A stretch of 64,000 bases of DNA from Chalara sp. BL73. Lineage: Eukaryota; Ascomycota; Leotiomycetes; Helotiales. A program made the position numbers and the translations under genes. The stretch is taken from the NCBI GenBank assembly GCA_918026815.1, contig CAKJVC010000006.1, positions 496,001-560,000 of the forward strand, given 5' to 3'. Below are positions 47,978 to 60,613 of the stretch, one piece after another. The notes beneath the pieces are model-generated. The model was not told the origin of the DNA. It searched no databases and saw only the letters and a list, made by a program, of their open reading frames with translations. Position 1 is the stretch's first letter. Each line of letters opens with the position of its first letter.

Positions 47978-50585
47978 TTAGCTCCAATGGTCGGGACCGA
48001 TGGTCTGGTTGGCAGCCAGTTTGCGGGTGATTGCTTTGCCCATACCATCCAAATTATTAGCAACAACAGTAACGCCCCACCACTCTGGCATGACACTATC
48101 GGTAAATCCAAGAAGTAGGACGATGAGGATAGCGCAGATGGCGTTTCCGATATCGAGAGCAGCGGAGAGGGTATAGTTGTAGGTGCTCCACCAGCCGGGG
48201 TAGCGGCGACGGATCCAGTAGTTGAAGATCACACCAACAAGGAGGTAGCACAACATCTTGTAGCAGGTTGCTGGTGGAATGAGACCAGAGGCGCTCCAAA
48301 TGGCGGGAGTGTAGATGTATCGTACCCAGGTACGGGGGTATTTGCGTGCAATGAGCCAGGTAATTAGAGTGCTTCCGGCGCCAATGAGCCAGAAGTAGTG
48401 AACCCATGAGTAGATCGCGCCCGGGCCGAACATACGAGCAGGGCCCACCACTCCCCAAATGACAGAGGCATTGAAAAAGGTCCTTGCGTTGGGGCAGATA
48501 AGACTCGCTGCTGCATCAGGGGTACACACGTCTCTAATATTACCAAGAAGGAAGTTATAAGTAGCGATCTGGACAATGGAGAGCCAGAAGACGGCGAAGC
48601 ATTGAGCGCGGAACATGGAACGGGGAGGAACCTTCAGGTAGTGGCCGAGCTTCATATCGGAAGAGTAGGTCAGAGCGTTGTACTGCATCATGTAACCGTA
48701 ACTCTTGAACATCATCATAGCGAGAGGACGACCTGGTTGCAAGTAACCGATGATGAACTCAGTGATAACGTTAAGACCAGGAGCGTTAGCTGTAATGGCG
48801 TAGATAATTGCAATTGGGACAAAGAAGATGGCTCCAATAAAGATGGAGAAAATGAGTGCCCACCATGTGAGATGGGTATCCCATGCTTGAGAAGCGGCCA
48901 TGGCAAAAGCGAAGGAAACGAGGAAGGTGGCCAAGAACCACCATTCAGGCGCCTCTCTATACTTTCTCATGAGCTTCAGGTGAATATCAGCATCTTGGTC
49001 CTTTGCTAGCTTGAATCGCTGCCAGAGTTCCTTGCCATTGTATAGTGCGACGTGGACAACAATGGAAGAGAGAGATGCAAAAGACATAGCGTAAGCCATA
49101 GCGAAGGTTGGACCAATGATCAGTGGAGAGTAAGCACGGTATGCCTCCTCATCGATCGTAAAGTCCGCGTCAACAATTCTGGAAGTGTTGAAGGACTTGG
49201 CGTATCTGTCGAAGGTGGAGTTGGCGCTGATGGGGAAGTATTTGAAGAGATCCGGACCAGCGTAGACCATTCCGATGGCAGCAATCATGACAATGAGGAG
49301 TCCGAAGATGTTGTTGAAAAGTGCGAAGGCAGGTACATATAGAGGACTACCAGTGAATCCAGCAATGATGCTCCAGTCGAAAGTGATCGGCATAAGCCCG
49401 ATGTTGGTTTGGCCACCGAAGAGCTGGTTGACGACAACGTTATTTGGGGCTGCCCATACGATGAAGCAGAAGAAGGACAAGAATGGTGCGATGTAGCTCG
49501 GGAACCAGGCATACACGAAGTAACCGCCTGAAACGAGGAGGAAGAACTTGTATCGACCAATTCTCCATCCGTTCGTGGCAGCAGGGTCGGATTTGGAATG
49601 GTTGTGTAAGGCGATCATGACGGAGGAGGAAACCAAGACCGTTGGCCAAACCATGGCCGCAGGCCAGATGAGGAATCGGCGGGTAACGCCAGCAACACCA
49701 AAACCAAGGGCTTGAGTTGACATAGTGAGCAGAAGCTGGTAGCCCCATCCGAACTTTTGACCATAAAAGACCTCTTGAGCAAGCAAAATATCAATAGCAT
49801 AACTGATAGTGCTTCCTGCGGCAGACATGGCTACGATGATGGTGTGTTCTAGTTGTCATCAGTTAAGCTCTATCAGAGCAGCGCAGCCACTGCGCATTGC
49901 ATCCTGGGAGAACATACCCTTCATATTGAATGGTCCAGGATTGAGACTAAAAGGCTTGCCGAAAAACGAGAATTGGCGGCTGGGAAGAAACTTGGCCATA
50001 CCAACACCCATCCTTGTGTCAAAGTTAGTAAAGCAAGCGTCACTTAAGAACAGAGTCAACATACGGGTATGCGATCAATTGCACAACGGTCGAGTAGATA
50101 GTGAGAGATTCGGGTCTCAGGTTGAGGATGACATTGCAAGACCCGATGATCGTGCACAAAACGGTGCCCAAAAACCAAGCTCTGAAGGTGTCTACTGGAA
50201 GTTCTGGATCATCTGTGTTTGGGACCTGAAAGCAATAACGATTAGCGGAGTTCTGATCAGGAGAACAAGGACAATTATCAGCAGTATTATAACTTACACT
50301 TGCTCTGACTTCTGCGTAGGGAGAGTTTTCCTCCAAAATAGATTGCTCCAAAGCGGCCTCCTTCTCGAGATCTCCGGTTTCAAGGGCATTATCGACGGCA
50401 TCCAATGCCTCTACATCCATGAAAAGATCCCATTTGTGCGTGGCTTGGAACTTCTGCAGTTGATCGACGGCTTCGTTGACGGAAACTCCACTAGAAACAC
50501 CTTCAACAGTCATGGGGTTCGTGCCTTCGGTAGCCACTGGTTCCTCAGTGACGCCTGGCGCCTTCTTTCGCAAACCGAACACCAT
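47978..50585 (-). CDS. OPT-family oligopeptide transporter
   Basis: Proton-coupled plasma-membrane importer of small peptides (some relatives carry glutathione or metal-siderophore complexes). Four exons (50298-50585, 50065-50225, 49918-50012, 47978-49848) over introns of 72, 52 and 69 bp give 804 residues, normal for the family. The N-terminus is cytosolic and acidic (about residues 1-105). The first membrane span follows FRAWFLGTVLCTIIGSCNV. Family marks include FSLNPGPFNMKEHTIIVAMS with the NPG motif, DILLAQ, YVPAFALFNNIFGLLI, and SYGYMMQYNALTYSSDMKLG near the second half. About 12-16 hydrophobic segments are spread over the length. The NPG motif and the KIPPR-like KVPPRSMF are intact. Upstream 3.6 kb holds no gene. 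Substrate unknown. Confidence 0.94.
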
Positions 50586-53500
50586 TTTGTCACGATGTTT
50601 GTTCAGTCAACTTCAATGAGGGAAGAGTAAGCCCGGCGAAATGGCTGGCGACTGATACCAGATTCCAATCCTCGAGACCACGGGGGTCTTGGAGGGTATT
50701 TATGCCACATTCTGGGAGCTGGGGTTAATGCAGAAGAGGGAAGTATCAGCATATTCGGTAGAAAGCTTTGACAGATTAAGAAGGTCATGGAGACAAGGTT
50801 GAGCCTAAAGGTGGTGGGGGGCGGATGTGTCGCCACTAGATTCCAGGCGAATCAGCAAGCTGGACTCTGCTAACCCATAGGAGAGAATGCAGACTTACTG
50901 AATATATCGTTTTGTATATGTGCATGGGTGTGTACCATATTTTACCACCAGTCTAGACAGTATCTGTCTGACGTCTATCTACGTTCTTCCAATGATATGA
51001 AACTAAGCTGTGAAGAATGAATCAATTGCCATAACTGATACCAGCCTCTTCAGAGGCTTGCCGCATTCTCGCATTCTCGCAGGTAGGTCATCGGAATACG
51101 AGACCCTGGAGCATATGCTCTGTGCAGCCACTAAGGGAAAATGTGCTCGTGCCGTCTCGCGCGATTAACGAGACGCCTTCCCATTTGAATTGTACATAAT
51201 CCCCATATTCTCAAGCGTTGGACAATTTCAACACACGACCGTTCATTTGCTCCTGACCAAACAGATTGTTCAGTCGGTTTCGAGACGCCGAAGCCAGCGT
51301 GGAGACTATCGCCAAGAGGGGAAGCTCACAGAGACGAATTAGCTGATAGCCGATCTTGTGGGCTCCCAGTAAGCCTGTGGTTGGGGTTGCTTGGGGCCAA
51401 AATGCGAAACATCGCATTACAGTATAATTTATTTGACAAATTACTGTAGATGTTTGTCCAAAAGCCCGGCTGACTGCTGTTTTCATGGAAGAGGTGATGT
51501 TGCATCTTGCCATGTACAAGTTGCATGCAATTGCGCCCGCCCAGAATCGGAAGCTTTTGCATAAGACCTTGGAAAATGCTTGAACATGAACTCGCGCCCT
51601 TCACAAGAGCTGGGCAAGAAAACCAAGTCGCCCAGCTTTGTGCCACCCGTCGCCGTTGAAATTGGCATTCTTAGTCAAAGCTTCGGAGGGGGGAATTGGA
51701 ACATTTGCCGAAAGAAGAAGCTCAACCACTCCTTTTTTCCAGCCGTCTCTAATTAACAAGTCGGCGCTCCCGCATTGTAAAAATCGTAAATTGAACAACG
51801 CCCCATGAAATCAAATTCAGCACCGTCCAAGAGAGGAGGTGAGGTAAGATTGGCTTGATTCGTTGGTTGTATCACGAAAGGAGTGATCATCGTGTACCAC
51901 AGACATTCCTTCTGGTCCGGAAAACCCTGGTCCAATTGCTTCCCCTGTTTCCCTGTCTTATTGCCACAATCTCTTTCCCAGCATACTTGTAATCAAATCA
52001 ATGTTATGCACGGTCTATCATTGCATATAGTAGTACATTACGGCACAAGCACAAGACCGCCCCGCAACCCGTCTCTGTCCTGGGAAACCTGCACGAACGG
52101 GAGCAGCGAGGTCGAAAAACAAGATCACCGACGTGATAAACCGCTAGAACGGGTATAAATAGGAGGGCTTTTCACGTGCTGATTGGGCGGAACCGCAGGG
52201 TCTTGATCCAGAGTCGAATTCCTATTCGATTCTCACGATAGTGCCAAGATGATAAGGTCGACGGCTGATGGCATCCTTAGCTGCTGCTGCTGCAAAGAAT
52301 CCCGGGGCCAGGAAGCGGAGGGTAGTATTTGCTAGTCGCTTGACCGGTTAGCGTTTCCAGAAGCATGTCTAGAAGGTGGGCCGTGTCCTTGGGGATGGGA
52401 CAGATCCATTGTTGGTGTTTGTTGGTATTTAGCTTCTGATACGATGTCTTGTGTAGTCAGTCAGTCAGTCATCTGTGAACCATTCCTTCGGTCCTCTCCC
52501 TCCTCCTTGCGCTCTCTCGCTTTTGCTTTCTCTTTTCCCGCCACGCCGAGGATAACAGGATTGAAAATGCACCAGTCTCGTGCCAAGACCGCTTTAGCAA
52601 CAGCACAGGAAAACACGAATGTATATCTACACACCTTTAGGCTCCAGATTATCCTCTCATATATTACTCGTATTACCTTGTCGGTTTCGTACACATGTTG
52701 AAGAGTGAAAGAACAAGAAGAGGAGAAATCCATTTTAGGGGGAGATCTATCGCATAAGTACTTTAAAAGTCCTTATGCTACAGAGCTCGTAATTGGCCCC
52801 CAAATATGAAATACGTTAGTGGCGGGGGCCTTTTTAGGCATCAGGATTTGGAAAATCAGCAAAATCTGTGCTTTAACTCCAACATCTGACACATGAAGGG
52901 GGTGCCATGTGCTCGCCGGTGTGTCATTGTTACGAGATTACGGCGTCCCGTGATGATGGATCCAGCGATGCAGCGGTCACGTGAGTGTTGACGCGGATAT
53001 AGAAGCCTGCAACAAGTGCAGAGAATCTTCATATAACGAGCTCCTGTACAGAATCTCAAAATGAGATCTGGAATAGTGGCGATGCTGGAGCACAGTAGGA
53101 TACTTCAGGTCGTTTGCATCACTGCTAATATATCTGTATTAGGTGCACAGGAACCGCCATCTAGACACCACGCCGTTGACGCTTCATTTGAAGTTGTGTG
53201 TTAATGGTTGCTCAAAGCTTGAGGCACTAATTGATCACTACATTCATTACGCGGCCTGTTCTTCCTATAACGTCTGGCATATCAAGGAGCGCAGGAAGCG
53301 CAAGAAGTCGGAATCGGAGGCTCTGGCCAGTAATAAGTGTTAGCGGAGAGTTACAGATTCATAATTTCCAACATCGGATTAAGCTTAATCCTGGTAGTTC
53401 AAAGGGTCCATTTTTCTACTCTGTTTTGCGTGACTTAAATGAACGGACGGCGGGATGCTTGAAGTGTAATTTGACGGTCACTTTAGCAATACGCTGGTTG

Positions 53501-54169
53501 CTTTTCTTTAAAAGTATGTAGGCAATGATGACAGCCTCATCATCTCAGCTCAATAAAGCGCATGCTGCGTGTCAGCGTCGGTGTTCGGAAAAAGCGCTGC
53601 AACACTGATTGATATATAATTGGTAGTTTGTGTCGGTACGGATAAAACGATGCCTGTATATAAGCCTTCAGTCATCCTTCTCTCGATCGTACGGGAAACA
53701 AGTGTATAAAGCAGCATGTTGGATGCCATTTCTATGTGGCAGTCCGGCTATATGATAGGCACCTGGGCTGCACCTCGCTAAGTATTCACCCAAAAAGCAA
53801 TAAGGCTGCATACACAAACTGGGCGAAAAAAAGCCAACGCCCGACTATATAGCAATTGCTGGATGTCGTGCATCCTTGGCATTGGCCCAATTTCATCTCA
53901 CTTTAAGCCTCAACACAATTGCTTTGTTTAAATCGGGCAGCAACAGTGCAAACATTCTTATTCGAATTGAATATTGATCAATTGGATAGATCGAGACCGT
54001 GGCTGTTTGCGCATATTCTACATAGATCGATGTCGTCGAAAACTGGCTCTCATCCGATCATTCCTTGTTTGAATATCCAAAATCAACCTTGATGTTCTAT
54101 ATCGTGAATAGCTCTTCTTCCAGAATTAACAAAACAAGTACCTATTGTCATCGATGAGACCAGCTAACA
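50586..54169. other. Large gene-poor divergent region, 3.6 kb
   Basis: No supported gene. Holds a TATAAAT at 52154-52160 followed by an E-box CACGTG near 52173 and ATTGG, but no convincing coding sequence downstream; a (AGTC)n tract at 52455-52470; and a GTG-initiated frame at 53143-53343 with a basic tail that I cannot assign. Confidence 0.5.
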
Positions 54170-55006
54170 ATGTGCACGTTCACGACAAGAATCCCAACGA
54201 AGCCCTCAACGCCATGCTACGAGGAGCTTACCGAAACGTCCTGGAAGAGTACGTTCTCCGTCCTGGGATTGCGGCCGTTGGGCGGTGGAGGCTCAGGGAG
54301 CATCTTTGCCATTGACGACAGGAAGGTCATCAAGCTGTTTCCCAGCGACAGGCAGGGGCTGAAAGACCTGGACAGAGAAGAAGAGATCCTGTACCTGCTC
54401 GGCCAGAACAAAAGAGAAGGATCGCAATTTATCGTCAAGCTACTCGACGAGTGGGGGACCAGCCTGGTGCTGGAAAGGCACGTTGGAGATCTGCGGCAGG
54501 AGCTCAAGAAGCTGCCGGACGGCGCGAGACCGCCGCAGGCGCTCCGGTGGTCCATCGAGGTCTGCAAGGGGCTGAAATACCTGCACGACTGCAAGGTCTT
54601 CCACGGCGACCTGGGTTGCCAGAACATACTGATCGATAGGAACGGCCAGGTCAAGATCTGCGACTTCGCGGGCTCGAGCTTCGTGGATCACGCTGGGAAG
54701 CTGCAGGTTTCTTGGGTCGCGTACGAAAAGCGCAGCCAGCATCCGGCGCAGGTAGGGAAGCAGCCCACGCTCGAGACGGAGATCTTCGCGCTCGGTTCCG
54801 TCCTCTTCGAGATATGGACTTCCCGGCCTCCCTACTCCTCCCAGACTGATGCCGTCGTTCGGAAGAAGTACCTCGCTAAGGAATTCCCACTGTCCATGAT
54901 TGATGACACGAGAATAAGGGATATTATTGCAAAGTGCTGGTTGTGCGATTACAAGGATGCCTCCCAGGTTTGTTGTGAATTGGAAAAAGTTATGGCAGAG
55001 ACCTGA
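54170..55006 (+). CDS. Small atypical protein-kinase-like protein
   Basis: 278 residues, single exon. A near-minimal kinase fold with no other domain: Gly loop PLGGGGSGSIF at about 37-46, ATP-anchoring Lys55 in KVIKLF, Glu pair in EEEILYLL for the alpha-C helix, catalytic loop HGDLGCQN at 145-152 (HRD is HGD; Asp147 and Asn152 kept), and metal-binding DFAG at 165-168 in place of DFG. ETEIFALGSVLFEIWTS matches the usual D-x-x-x-x-G helix, with Glu for the usual Asp. The base-binding hinge is LVLERHVGDL. The loss of HRD Arg and DFG Gly suggests altered or weak activity rather than death, since the Lys and both Asp remain. Families of such small kinase-like proteins are expanded in some filamentous ascomycetes. 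No localisation signal. Confidence 0.85.
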   Translation: MCTFTTRIPTKPSTPCYEELTETSWKSTFSVLGLRPLGGGGSGSIFAIDDRKVIKLFPSDRQGLKDLDREEEILYLLGQNKREGSQFIVKLLDEWGTSLVLERHVGDLRQELKKLPDGARPPQALRWSIEVCKGLKYLHDCKVFHGDLGCQNILIDRNGQVKICDFAGSSFVDHAGKLQVSWVAYEKRSQHPAQVGKQPTLETEIFALGSVLFEIWTSRPPYSSQTDAVVRKKYLAKEFPLSMIDDTRIRDIIAKCWLCDYKDASQVCCELEKVMAET

Positions 55007-55379
55007 GGCGAACTGGAGTTTGGAGCATACAGCTGTGTGCTTTCTATTATCATTATTTTGTTTTGACACTCAATCACTTGTTTTTGGTGATTTCAAGGAC
55101 TTCATGAGAGAACTTTGAAATATATTATTATGCCGAGTTTCTTTTCTTAGTTTGAATACGCAGTTGCAGTAGTCTGGGACAAATAAGATCCACCCGGCTT
55201 TTCAAATCTGGTACACAGTATGCCACAAACGTACAAATAACCAAAACCATGAGCCTAAGTAGGCTTTCCACATTCAAGTATAACTTTCTGCAATAGATCA
55301 TCACCTCTGCAATAATACATTCGATGTAATGGCTAAAAAGACATCCACCCCATAACCAGCATCATCAGCACTACCGGAG
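55007..55379. other. Convergent 3' intergenic region
   Basis: Short AT-rich spacer between the kinase-like gene and the small Cys-rich gene; no gene seen. Confidence 0.55.
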
Positions 55380-55839
55380 TCAGTGCCTTCTTTTTCTTGT
55401 ACGGCTACTTTCTCGATGCTCGTCATAACCGTGATGTTCGCGATGGCGACGACGATGTCGATCTTCGTCATGGGAATTGCTCTCGGGGGTTGGCGCTGGT
55501 ATCTATACGATAATTTGTCAGATCTACCAGACTTCAAGGATCCAACAAGCTCACCGGTCTAATAATATCATAAGATGCCTCAACTGCTGCATTGTAATTC
55601 TGTAGAGCATTTTCAACAACACGTTCATATTCGTCCACGGCTTCTTTAATTGCGTTGCAGACGTGGCAATACTCAAGCTGGCTCGTTGCGGCATGAATTT
55701 CACTATCCATTGGTTTTGCACGACTACATGGAGTGTTCGTGCGTTCTCCTACCGCGCAAAATGAATATGTAGACTCGTTCCAGGTATGCTCAGTGCATTG
55801 TGAGCTGCTCTTGGTGACAATATTGATCAACCAGCACAT
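55380..55839 (-). CDS. Small Cys-rich protein with basic His/Arg tail, function unknown
   Basis: Proposed 135 residues from two exons (55555-55839, 55380-55502) over a 52-bp intron (GTGAGC...TAG, CTGAC branch site). It begins MCW and has spaced Cys/His (QCTEHTW, YSFCAVG, NTPCSRA, EYCHVCN) followed by an acidic helix (AIKEAVDEYERVVENALQNY). This resembles small fungal proteins starting MCW/MCR with a likely zinc-binding Cys/His set; I know no function for them. Exon 2 in the spliced frame is very basic (DEDRHRRRHREHHGYDEHRE) and stops at 55380. Another frame of the same DNA is open and hydrophobic, so the exon 2 frame depends on the splice choice. No signal peptide. Convergent with the kinase-like gene. 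Confidence 0.5.
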
Positions 55840-58800
55840 GATGGGCTGTCAAAACCGAGATATGACAAGTACTGCTGTCTTGAGCGTGCATGGAAAGGAT
55901 GTATCTCGAGAAAGTATAGTTCAAGAGCCAAAGTGTGGTATACATAAGTGGGTAATGGCCAAACACTTTGCCTTCCAACAGTTATACTCACATCCCCAAA
56001 ACAAGGCAATTTGCCGCACCTGACTGGCTGAACCGTTGCTGCCCAATAATTCCAAAACTCCCTATCAGGGCACACCACTTGAGCCTCAAGGGGCTGGTTG
56101 CTAGATGGAGGAGGTTTAGGCAGTACTGCAACGGAGTGAGGCAAACGAAATAGAGCGGCAAGAATGTGGTAACACAGATTGCCTTTATGAACGTAAAAGG
56201 CGACGAATAGCAAAGGAAGCACAAACCTTTTGCTGACCGACGTCCAAAAAGGCATCTCAGCTCCGAAGGCGATAATCAGACGAGACGACAGCGAAGGTGA
56301 TTAGAGAAATGCAGGGTGGTCGGTGGTAAGTTGAAAGAGAAATTGTGTTGTGGCAAAGAACGGATGCGAACTGGAATGAACTTCCAACCATCCACTATCA
56401 ACTGTCATACTATTCAGTCAGCTGCAGGCTCGCATACCACGGTTGAGCGTAGATGTGGAGCATCTATCCCTCAATCACTATTTTATCCATTGTTATGGCT
56501 GCCGTGAAATGGGGTCAGGCAGTTGAGTATTCATCTGACACTTCCCGCAATTTATCAACTTGTCACAACCAAGAAAAGAGAAGTGGAGCACTGAATGTCC
56601 AACCTAGGGTTTCGGATTAGCAAGCACGATGTATAAAGAACAACGAAACTCGAGAGCCAGCTACGGATCCCCATCCATACTTGTATAGATATAAGAAACG
56701 CAAATCCTAGCTCTTAATTATTCAGGCACGAGCGAATTTCGACTATTCACTCACCAGGTCTGCTGGTTTTGTTTGATTCCAGATAGACATGGTGAAGATT
56801 TATGGGTCCGTAGTCTATTTGGTCGGAGACTCGCAAAGTCTCATTGGGCTCAGCGTCGAGTAACCCAGCCAGAGAACACTACAAGGTGTGCTTAAAATGA
56901 GAAGAGTAGGCGAGGGTAAATAATGCATAGAAATGCATGTAGTATGCAACTTTCCACGCTCCTGGTTTGTAAAATCTGTACAGCAAACATGCAAGCGAGA
57001 ACCAGCCCAAAATTCTCGACAATATCAAAGCTAATAAAATCGTCGATTCAGGCTAAAGGGATGCCGGTCTTGCCTAGCTCAATATTGTCCAACTAGCTAT
57101 TGTTAGACATCTTTAACCCGTGACTCACGCAAAATGCATCTATAAGGACGTTGCCCTCCCGAATTTTGTCCTTGTCGCCGTAAAAAAAAAATGCAGAGGA
57201 AAGGAAGCCAAAAGGAGCACAGCTCTACATACTAAAGTTTCAAACAATTCATGCCATTTGTGCAGGCAAAACAGATAAAAGGGACTCCAGTAATCAAAAT
57301 CAAGCATGGGACATTTGCAAGAAATTGTCATCCCAACATTCTACGCCTCGGCCAAACAACCTCTGGTTTTGGCTTCTTACCCGAAAAATCCCATAAATAT
57401 GAACACTGCGATATTGCGCAAAAAGAGAGCATTGTGTGGGCAAAGGGATGTTGATTGGTTGGTGAAATAGTATGGAATGAGAAGCCAATCTGGTTATTAG
57501 TTTCGACTTTTGGGTAGACCTAGCAGATTTGACTAGGCTGAATGACATATTTGAGCGTTACTATGCAGTTACTAACCCTTGCACAGTTGGTTGCCATTAA
57601 ATATACCATATATGGATATATCAACGTAGTGATCCATCAAATCATTCTTTCTCTCCGGGAATACAAACACAAGAGAAAGTTGAGTCAGCCACCCCAATTA
57701 ACTTCTCCTAGATCTTAAGCTCAAAGCTCCCTGTGAGCTTGATCGGAACTCCAACTGGGGTCGCATTGTTTCCGAACCCGAATCTACAGACTCTCCATCC
57801 CCTGGCACTATAACTATGAAAAGCAAAACAGAATATTGGAATGACCCATGCAAGTAAACGCGAACGAAAGTACTTGATATATGTCTAGATTCATCTAGTG
57901 ATTGTGGAATATAGAATTGTGCTAACAATTAAGCCTAGAACTGCACCTATAACGGCCGTCTTTGGACTACAAAGACTGACACTTTAAGTGGACCTTAAGA
58001 GCTTGATGGAAGTGGTGAGAGTCTCAATGTGTGACATCTTACCAATCCACTCAAATCTGGTTTGGATTCGTGTAGGATGCTGGTGACGTGTGCTCTTCGT
58101 GGCGGCCCTTGGGCAATCATTCTGGTCGAGGATATTGAGACGTTTTTGGACTTGGGGCTCTGGAACGCAGACGATAATCAAGTTAGACTGATCATTGCGG
58201 CTGGGTTACACTCACTATGCAGGACCGAGGTGGGTTAGTGTGGTGCTTCAACTGGAGGCTTACTTTGCCGCAGTGACATGAATCAACAGCTCGATCGCGC
58301 AAACTCAGCAGCTCACCATAGATATTGTTGGGCGAAAAGCCGTAAAATCACGTGGCAGTAAAGAGATCACATGCTCTCAATCAGGTTATTGGCCATGAAG
58401 TTAGTGGCTTGGCATACACCATATCTTTTGTCATGATGTTGGCAGAATAGAAAGGGTTCGCATTTTGTAGAATCTGGATCTTTTGTCACAGTAACCTGAG
58501 AGGATACTAAGCCAGTATCACCAGATGATAATTTCGTATCGGGACTGCTCGGAGGTAACAGAGTCTTCAATTATTCTAATAGCCGTCTTCGGCAACCTCG
58601 AATCCAGAGATTTGTTCGCACGAAGAAAAGTAGAGCAATAGACTTCGTAGTCCAACTCTCGAAAAAAAAAACCCCCCCCCATCATAACTTCGTATGCCCT
58701 CTATTCAGCAAACCAGCAGCATAAAGTGATCTAAGCTGGAGGCAGCTGAAGCTGCCGAAACCCAGATCCCATTGATTCATGAAAGTAGCCAGGTTGCAGA

Positions 58801-59581
58801 ATTTCCCCTCCAAGTCTTTCGTGCAATATGCAAATAACCCTCCGTCAATCTCTTTAACGGTTCTCCAGAGCTAAACAAAGACGAAGCCAAGCCAGGTCTG
58901 AGGTCCCAGGCAACGAAATGCAAATAAACCCCACGCAAAAACCAGCCCAAACCCCCTCCAATTTTGTGCAAGCTGACTCCCGGCGAAATAAGGAGCAGCG
59001 AATCCCGAATGGCAATCCACTGTACATGAAAAGAAAAGAAAAACGATGGGAAAATAGCGCCTAATTACACTTTTCTGGGTGGCGAACCTAGAAGATCGGG
59101 CAGCCCATATGTTTTTAATCGACCCAAGAGATCGAAAGTCTATCGCAGCAGATCCGTATGTGCAAAGAAAAGAAAACCGTAAAAAGCCCTCCTTGAAAAC
59201 ACCAGACCAGAAGTCCGTCCAGTCTATGCCACCCTGTTTGGAGACAAATGAAATCTTGTACGCTGATGTAAACGCCGTCCCGAATGATATAATGCGCAAA
59301 TATAGAAAAAGGTCGTAAGATCGAGGCAGCCACCAACGCGTGGCGCAACGCGCTCGAGATCGTAATAAGGGTGTGTGTCCGTGTGCATTAGTTATCAAGT
59401 AAACATCTTGACTTTTGGTAAATCCGGAAGACACAAACCACCCTGAAACGTAATGCGCGCTGAAAAGAGCCAAAGGCAAACAAATGTATGAACTTTTGTG
59501 GATGCTTGGGATCATCCTTGGGTATTGGGTAATGGAAGGAGTGTTGACGAGCGAATAGCCGTGCAGTCGAACAGCAATTTA
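55840..59581. other. Large gene-poor region, 3.7 kb
   Basis: No supported gene. A 214-codon minus-strand frame (58871-59515) lies directly downstream of the cyclin stop and is judged to be 3' flank. An A10-C9 homopolymer junction occurs at 58662-58680. Confidence 0.5.
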
Positions 59582-60613
59582 CTAGACTGCAACTTGGCGT
59601 GGTGGATGAAGCATGCGTGTATATCCAAAAAGCGGAGTCTGGAAGGGCTTCAAGTTCTGGTATGGCAGACACGTATCACATGGACAATCCGTTCCGCCAA
59701 CTTGCCAGATGTTGTACTGATTGTAATGGCCAGAGTATGGAGGTGTGTTGTAGGCAGCAATACGAGTCTGGTATGGTGCTTGCTGTTGTGGCTGCTGGAA
59801 TTCTCTCGAATATCCATGGTAGACAGACCAGTCATTGAAGCGTGGACCGCCTCCGGTTGCACTGGGGTACTCTGGTGTGTTGTAGCCTGAGTCGACAGCG
59901 GACGGAGGTGTAAGCTGCGGAGTTGGATAATCGTAAGAATTCGCTGACCAGGCCGAGTTTTGAAGACCCTGTGTGTACATGTAGCTAGAGTTCTGATGAT
60001 CTCTTGACGCGCTCTTGGTATAACTGCTGTATGGCTGTTGATAGGAATGAGGCCGTTGAACATTGGTGTTGAGAGGTGCAAGTGGTGCCAAACGATCCAA
60101 AGTGGCTTTTCGCTCGGTGTTCTTGTTCTCACGCCAGATGCGCCAGTTCTCGATCCACGCATTAAAGTCATCACTCGTATCGAGATTAACATACAGTTGA
60201 TAGTTGATGCTTTCCAACCATTCCTGCTCGAGCTTGTTGAGTTCCCCGACTTGAATGTTGGTCACTTCAGCCCATGATCGATTCTGAAACGTATTATCAT
60301 CCAAAAACTTGCTTCCAAGCAACAGACCGATTGTGAGCATGCGCCAAACATAACCTTCGGTAGGCTTGAACGAACCGACGGGTCCGCCATTAGCCATTAG
60401 ATGCATTCGTCGCGAGAGGTAGTTCAAGCCGACTAGAATGGTTGTGCTGGGAAGTCTTGTGGCTGTAAGGATACCGGAGACGAACTTTCGGAAGGCAGGT
60501 GATACCTGAGTATGTGTAGGAAGGACGACTCGTTGTGCCATTTCAGCGACATAGTCGGTCATTTGATCTACCTCATAATCCAATACCGCGCAAACGCCAC
60601 CTCCACCAAGCAT
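59582..60613 (-). CDS. Cyclin of the Pcl/Clg1 type (Pho85-class CDK partner)
   Basis: 343 residues counted from the first ATG (60611-60613). Begins MLGGGGVCAVLDYEVDQMTD. The cyclin box, about residues 15-170, has VSPAFRKFVSGILTATRLPS, TTILVGLNYLSRR, VWRMLTIGLLLGSKFLDDNT (the conserved K in LGSKFLDD), RSWAEVTNIQVGELNKLEQE and WLESINYQLYV, the family signature of Pho85-type cyclins. The C-terminal half is Tyr/Gln/Pro-rich and disordered (PTPQLTPPSAVDSGYNTPEY). The conserved Lys and Glu that contact the CDK are present. In-frame coding-like sequence (DSFGSSSANISLPI) continues 27 codons upstream to 60694, just after a TAG that could be a splice acceptor, so the true N-terminus probably lies in an exon I could not place. 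Confidence 0.88.
   Translation of the reverse strand: MLGGGGVCAVLDYEVDQMTDYVAEMAQRVVLPTHTQVSPAFRKFVSGILTATRLPSTTILVGLNYLSRRMHLMANGGPVGSFKPTEGYVWRMLTIGLLLGSKFLDDNTFQNRSWAEVTNIQVGELNKLEQEWLESINYQLYVNLDTSDDFNAWIENWRIWRENKNTERKATLDRLAPLAPLNTNVQRPHSYQQPYSSYTKSASRDHQNSSYMYTQGLQNSAWSANSYDYPTPQLTPPSAVDSGYNTPEYPSATGGGPRFNDWSVYHGYSREFQQPQQQAPYQTRIAAYNTPPYSGHYNQYNIWQVGGTDCPCDTCLPYQNLKPFQTPLFGYTRMLHPPRQVAV

Noticed and set aside
51601..51798. Ankyrin-like phrase on the minus strand
   Set aside because: Only one vague match, frame short, no repeats around it.
53143..53343. Basic-tailed 66-codon frame
   Set aside because: Starts at GTG, no splice partner and no recognised domain.
55827..56255. 142-codon minus-strand frame with a hydrophobic start
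   Set aside because: Overlaps the start and promoter side of the MCW gene, sequence not protein-like beyond chance.
58871..59515. 214-codon minus-strand frame
   Set aside because: Directly downstream of the cyclin stop on the same strand, no recognisable domain or splice signals; best explained as 3' flank.
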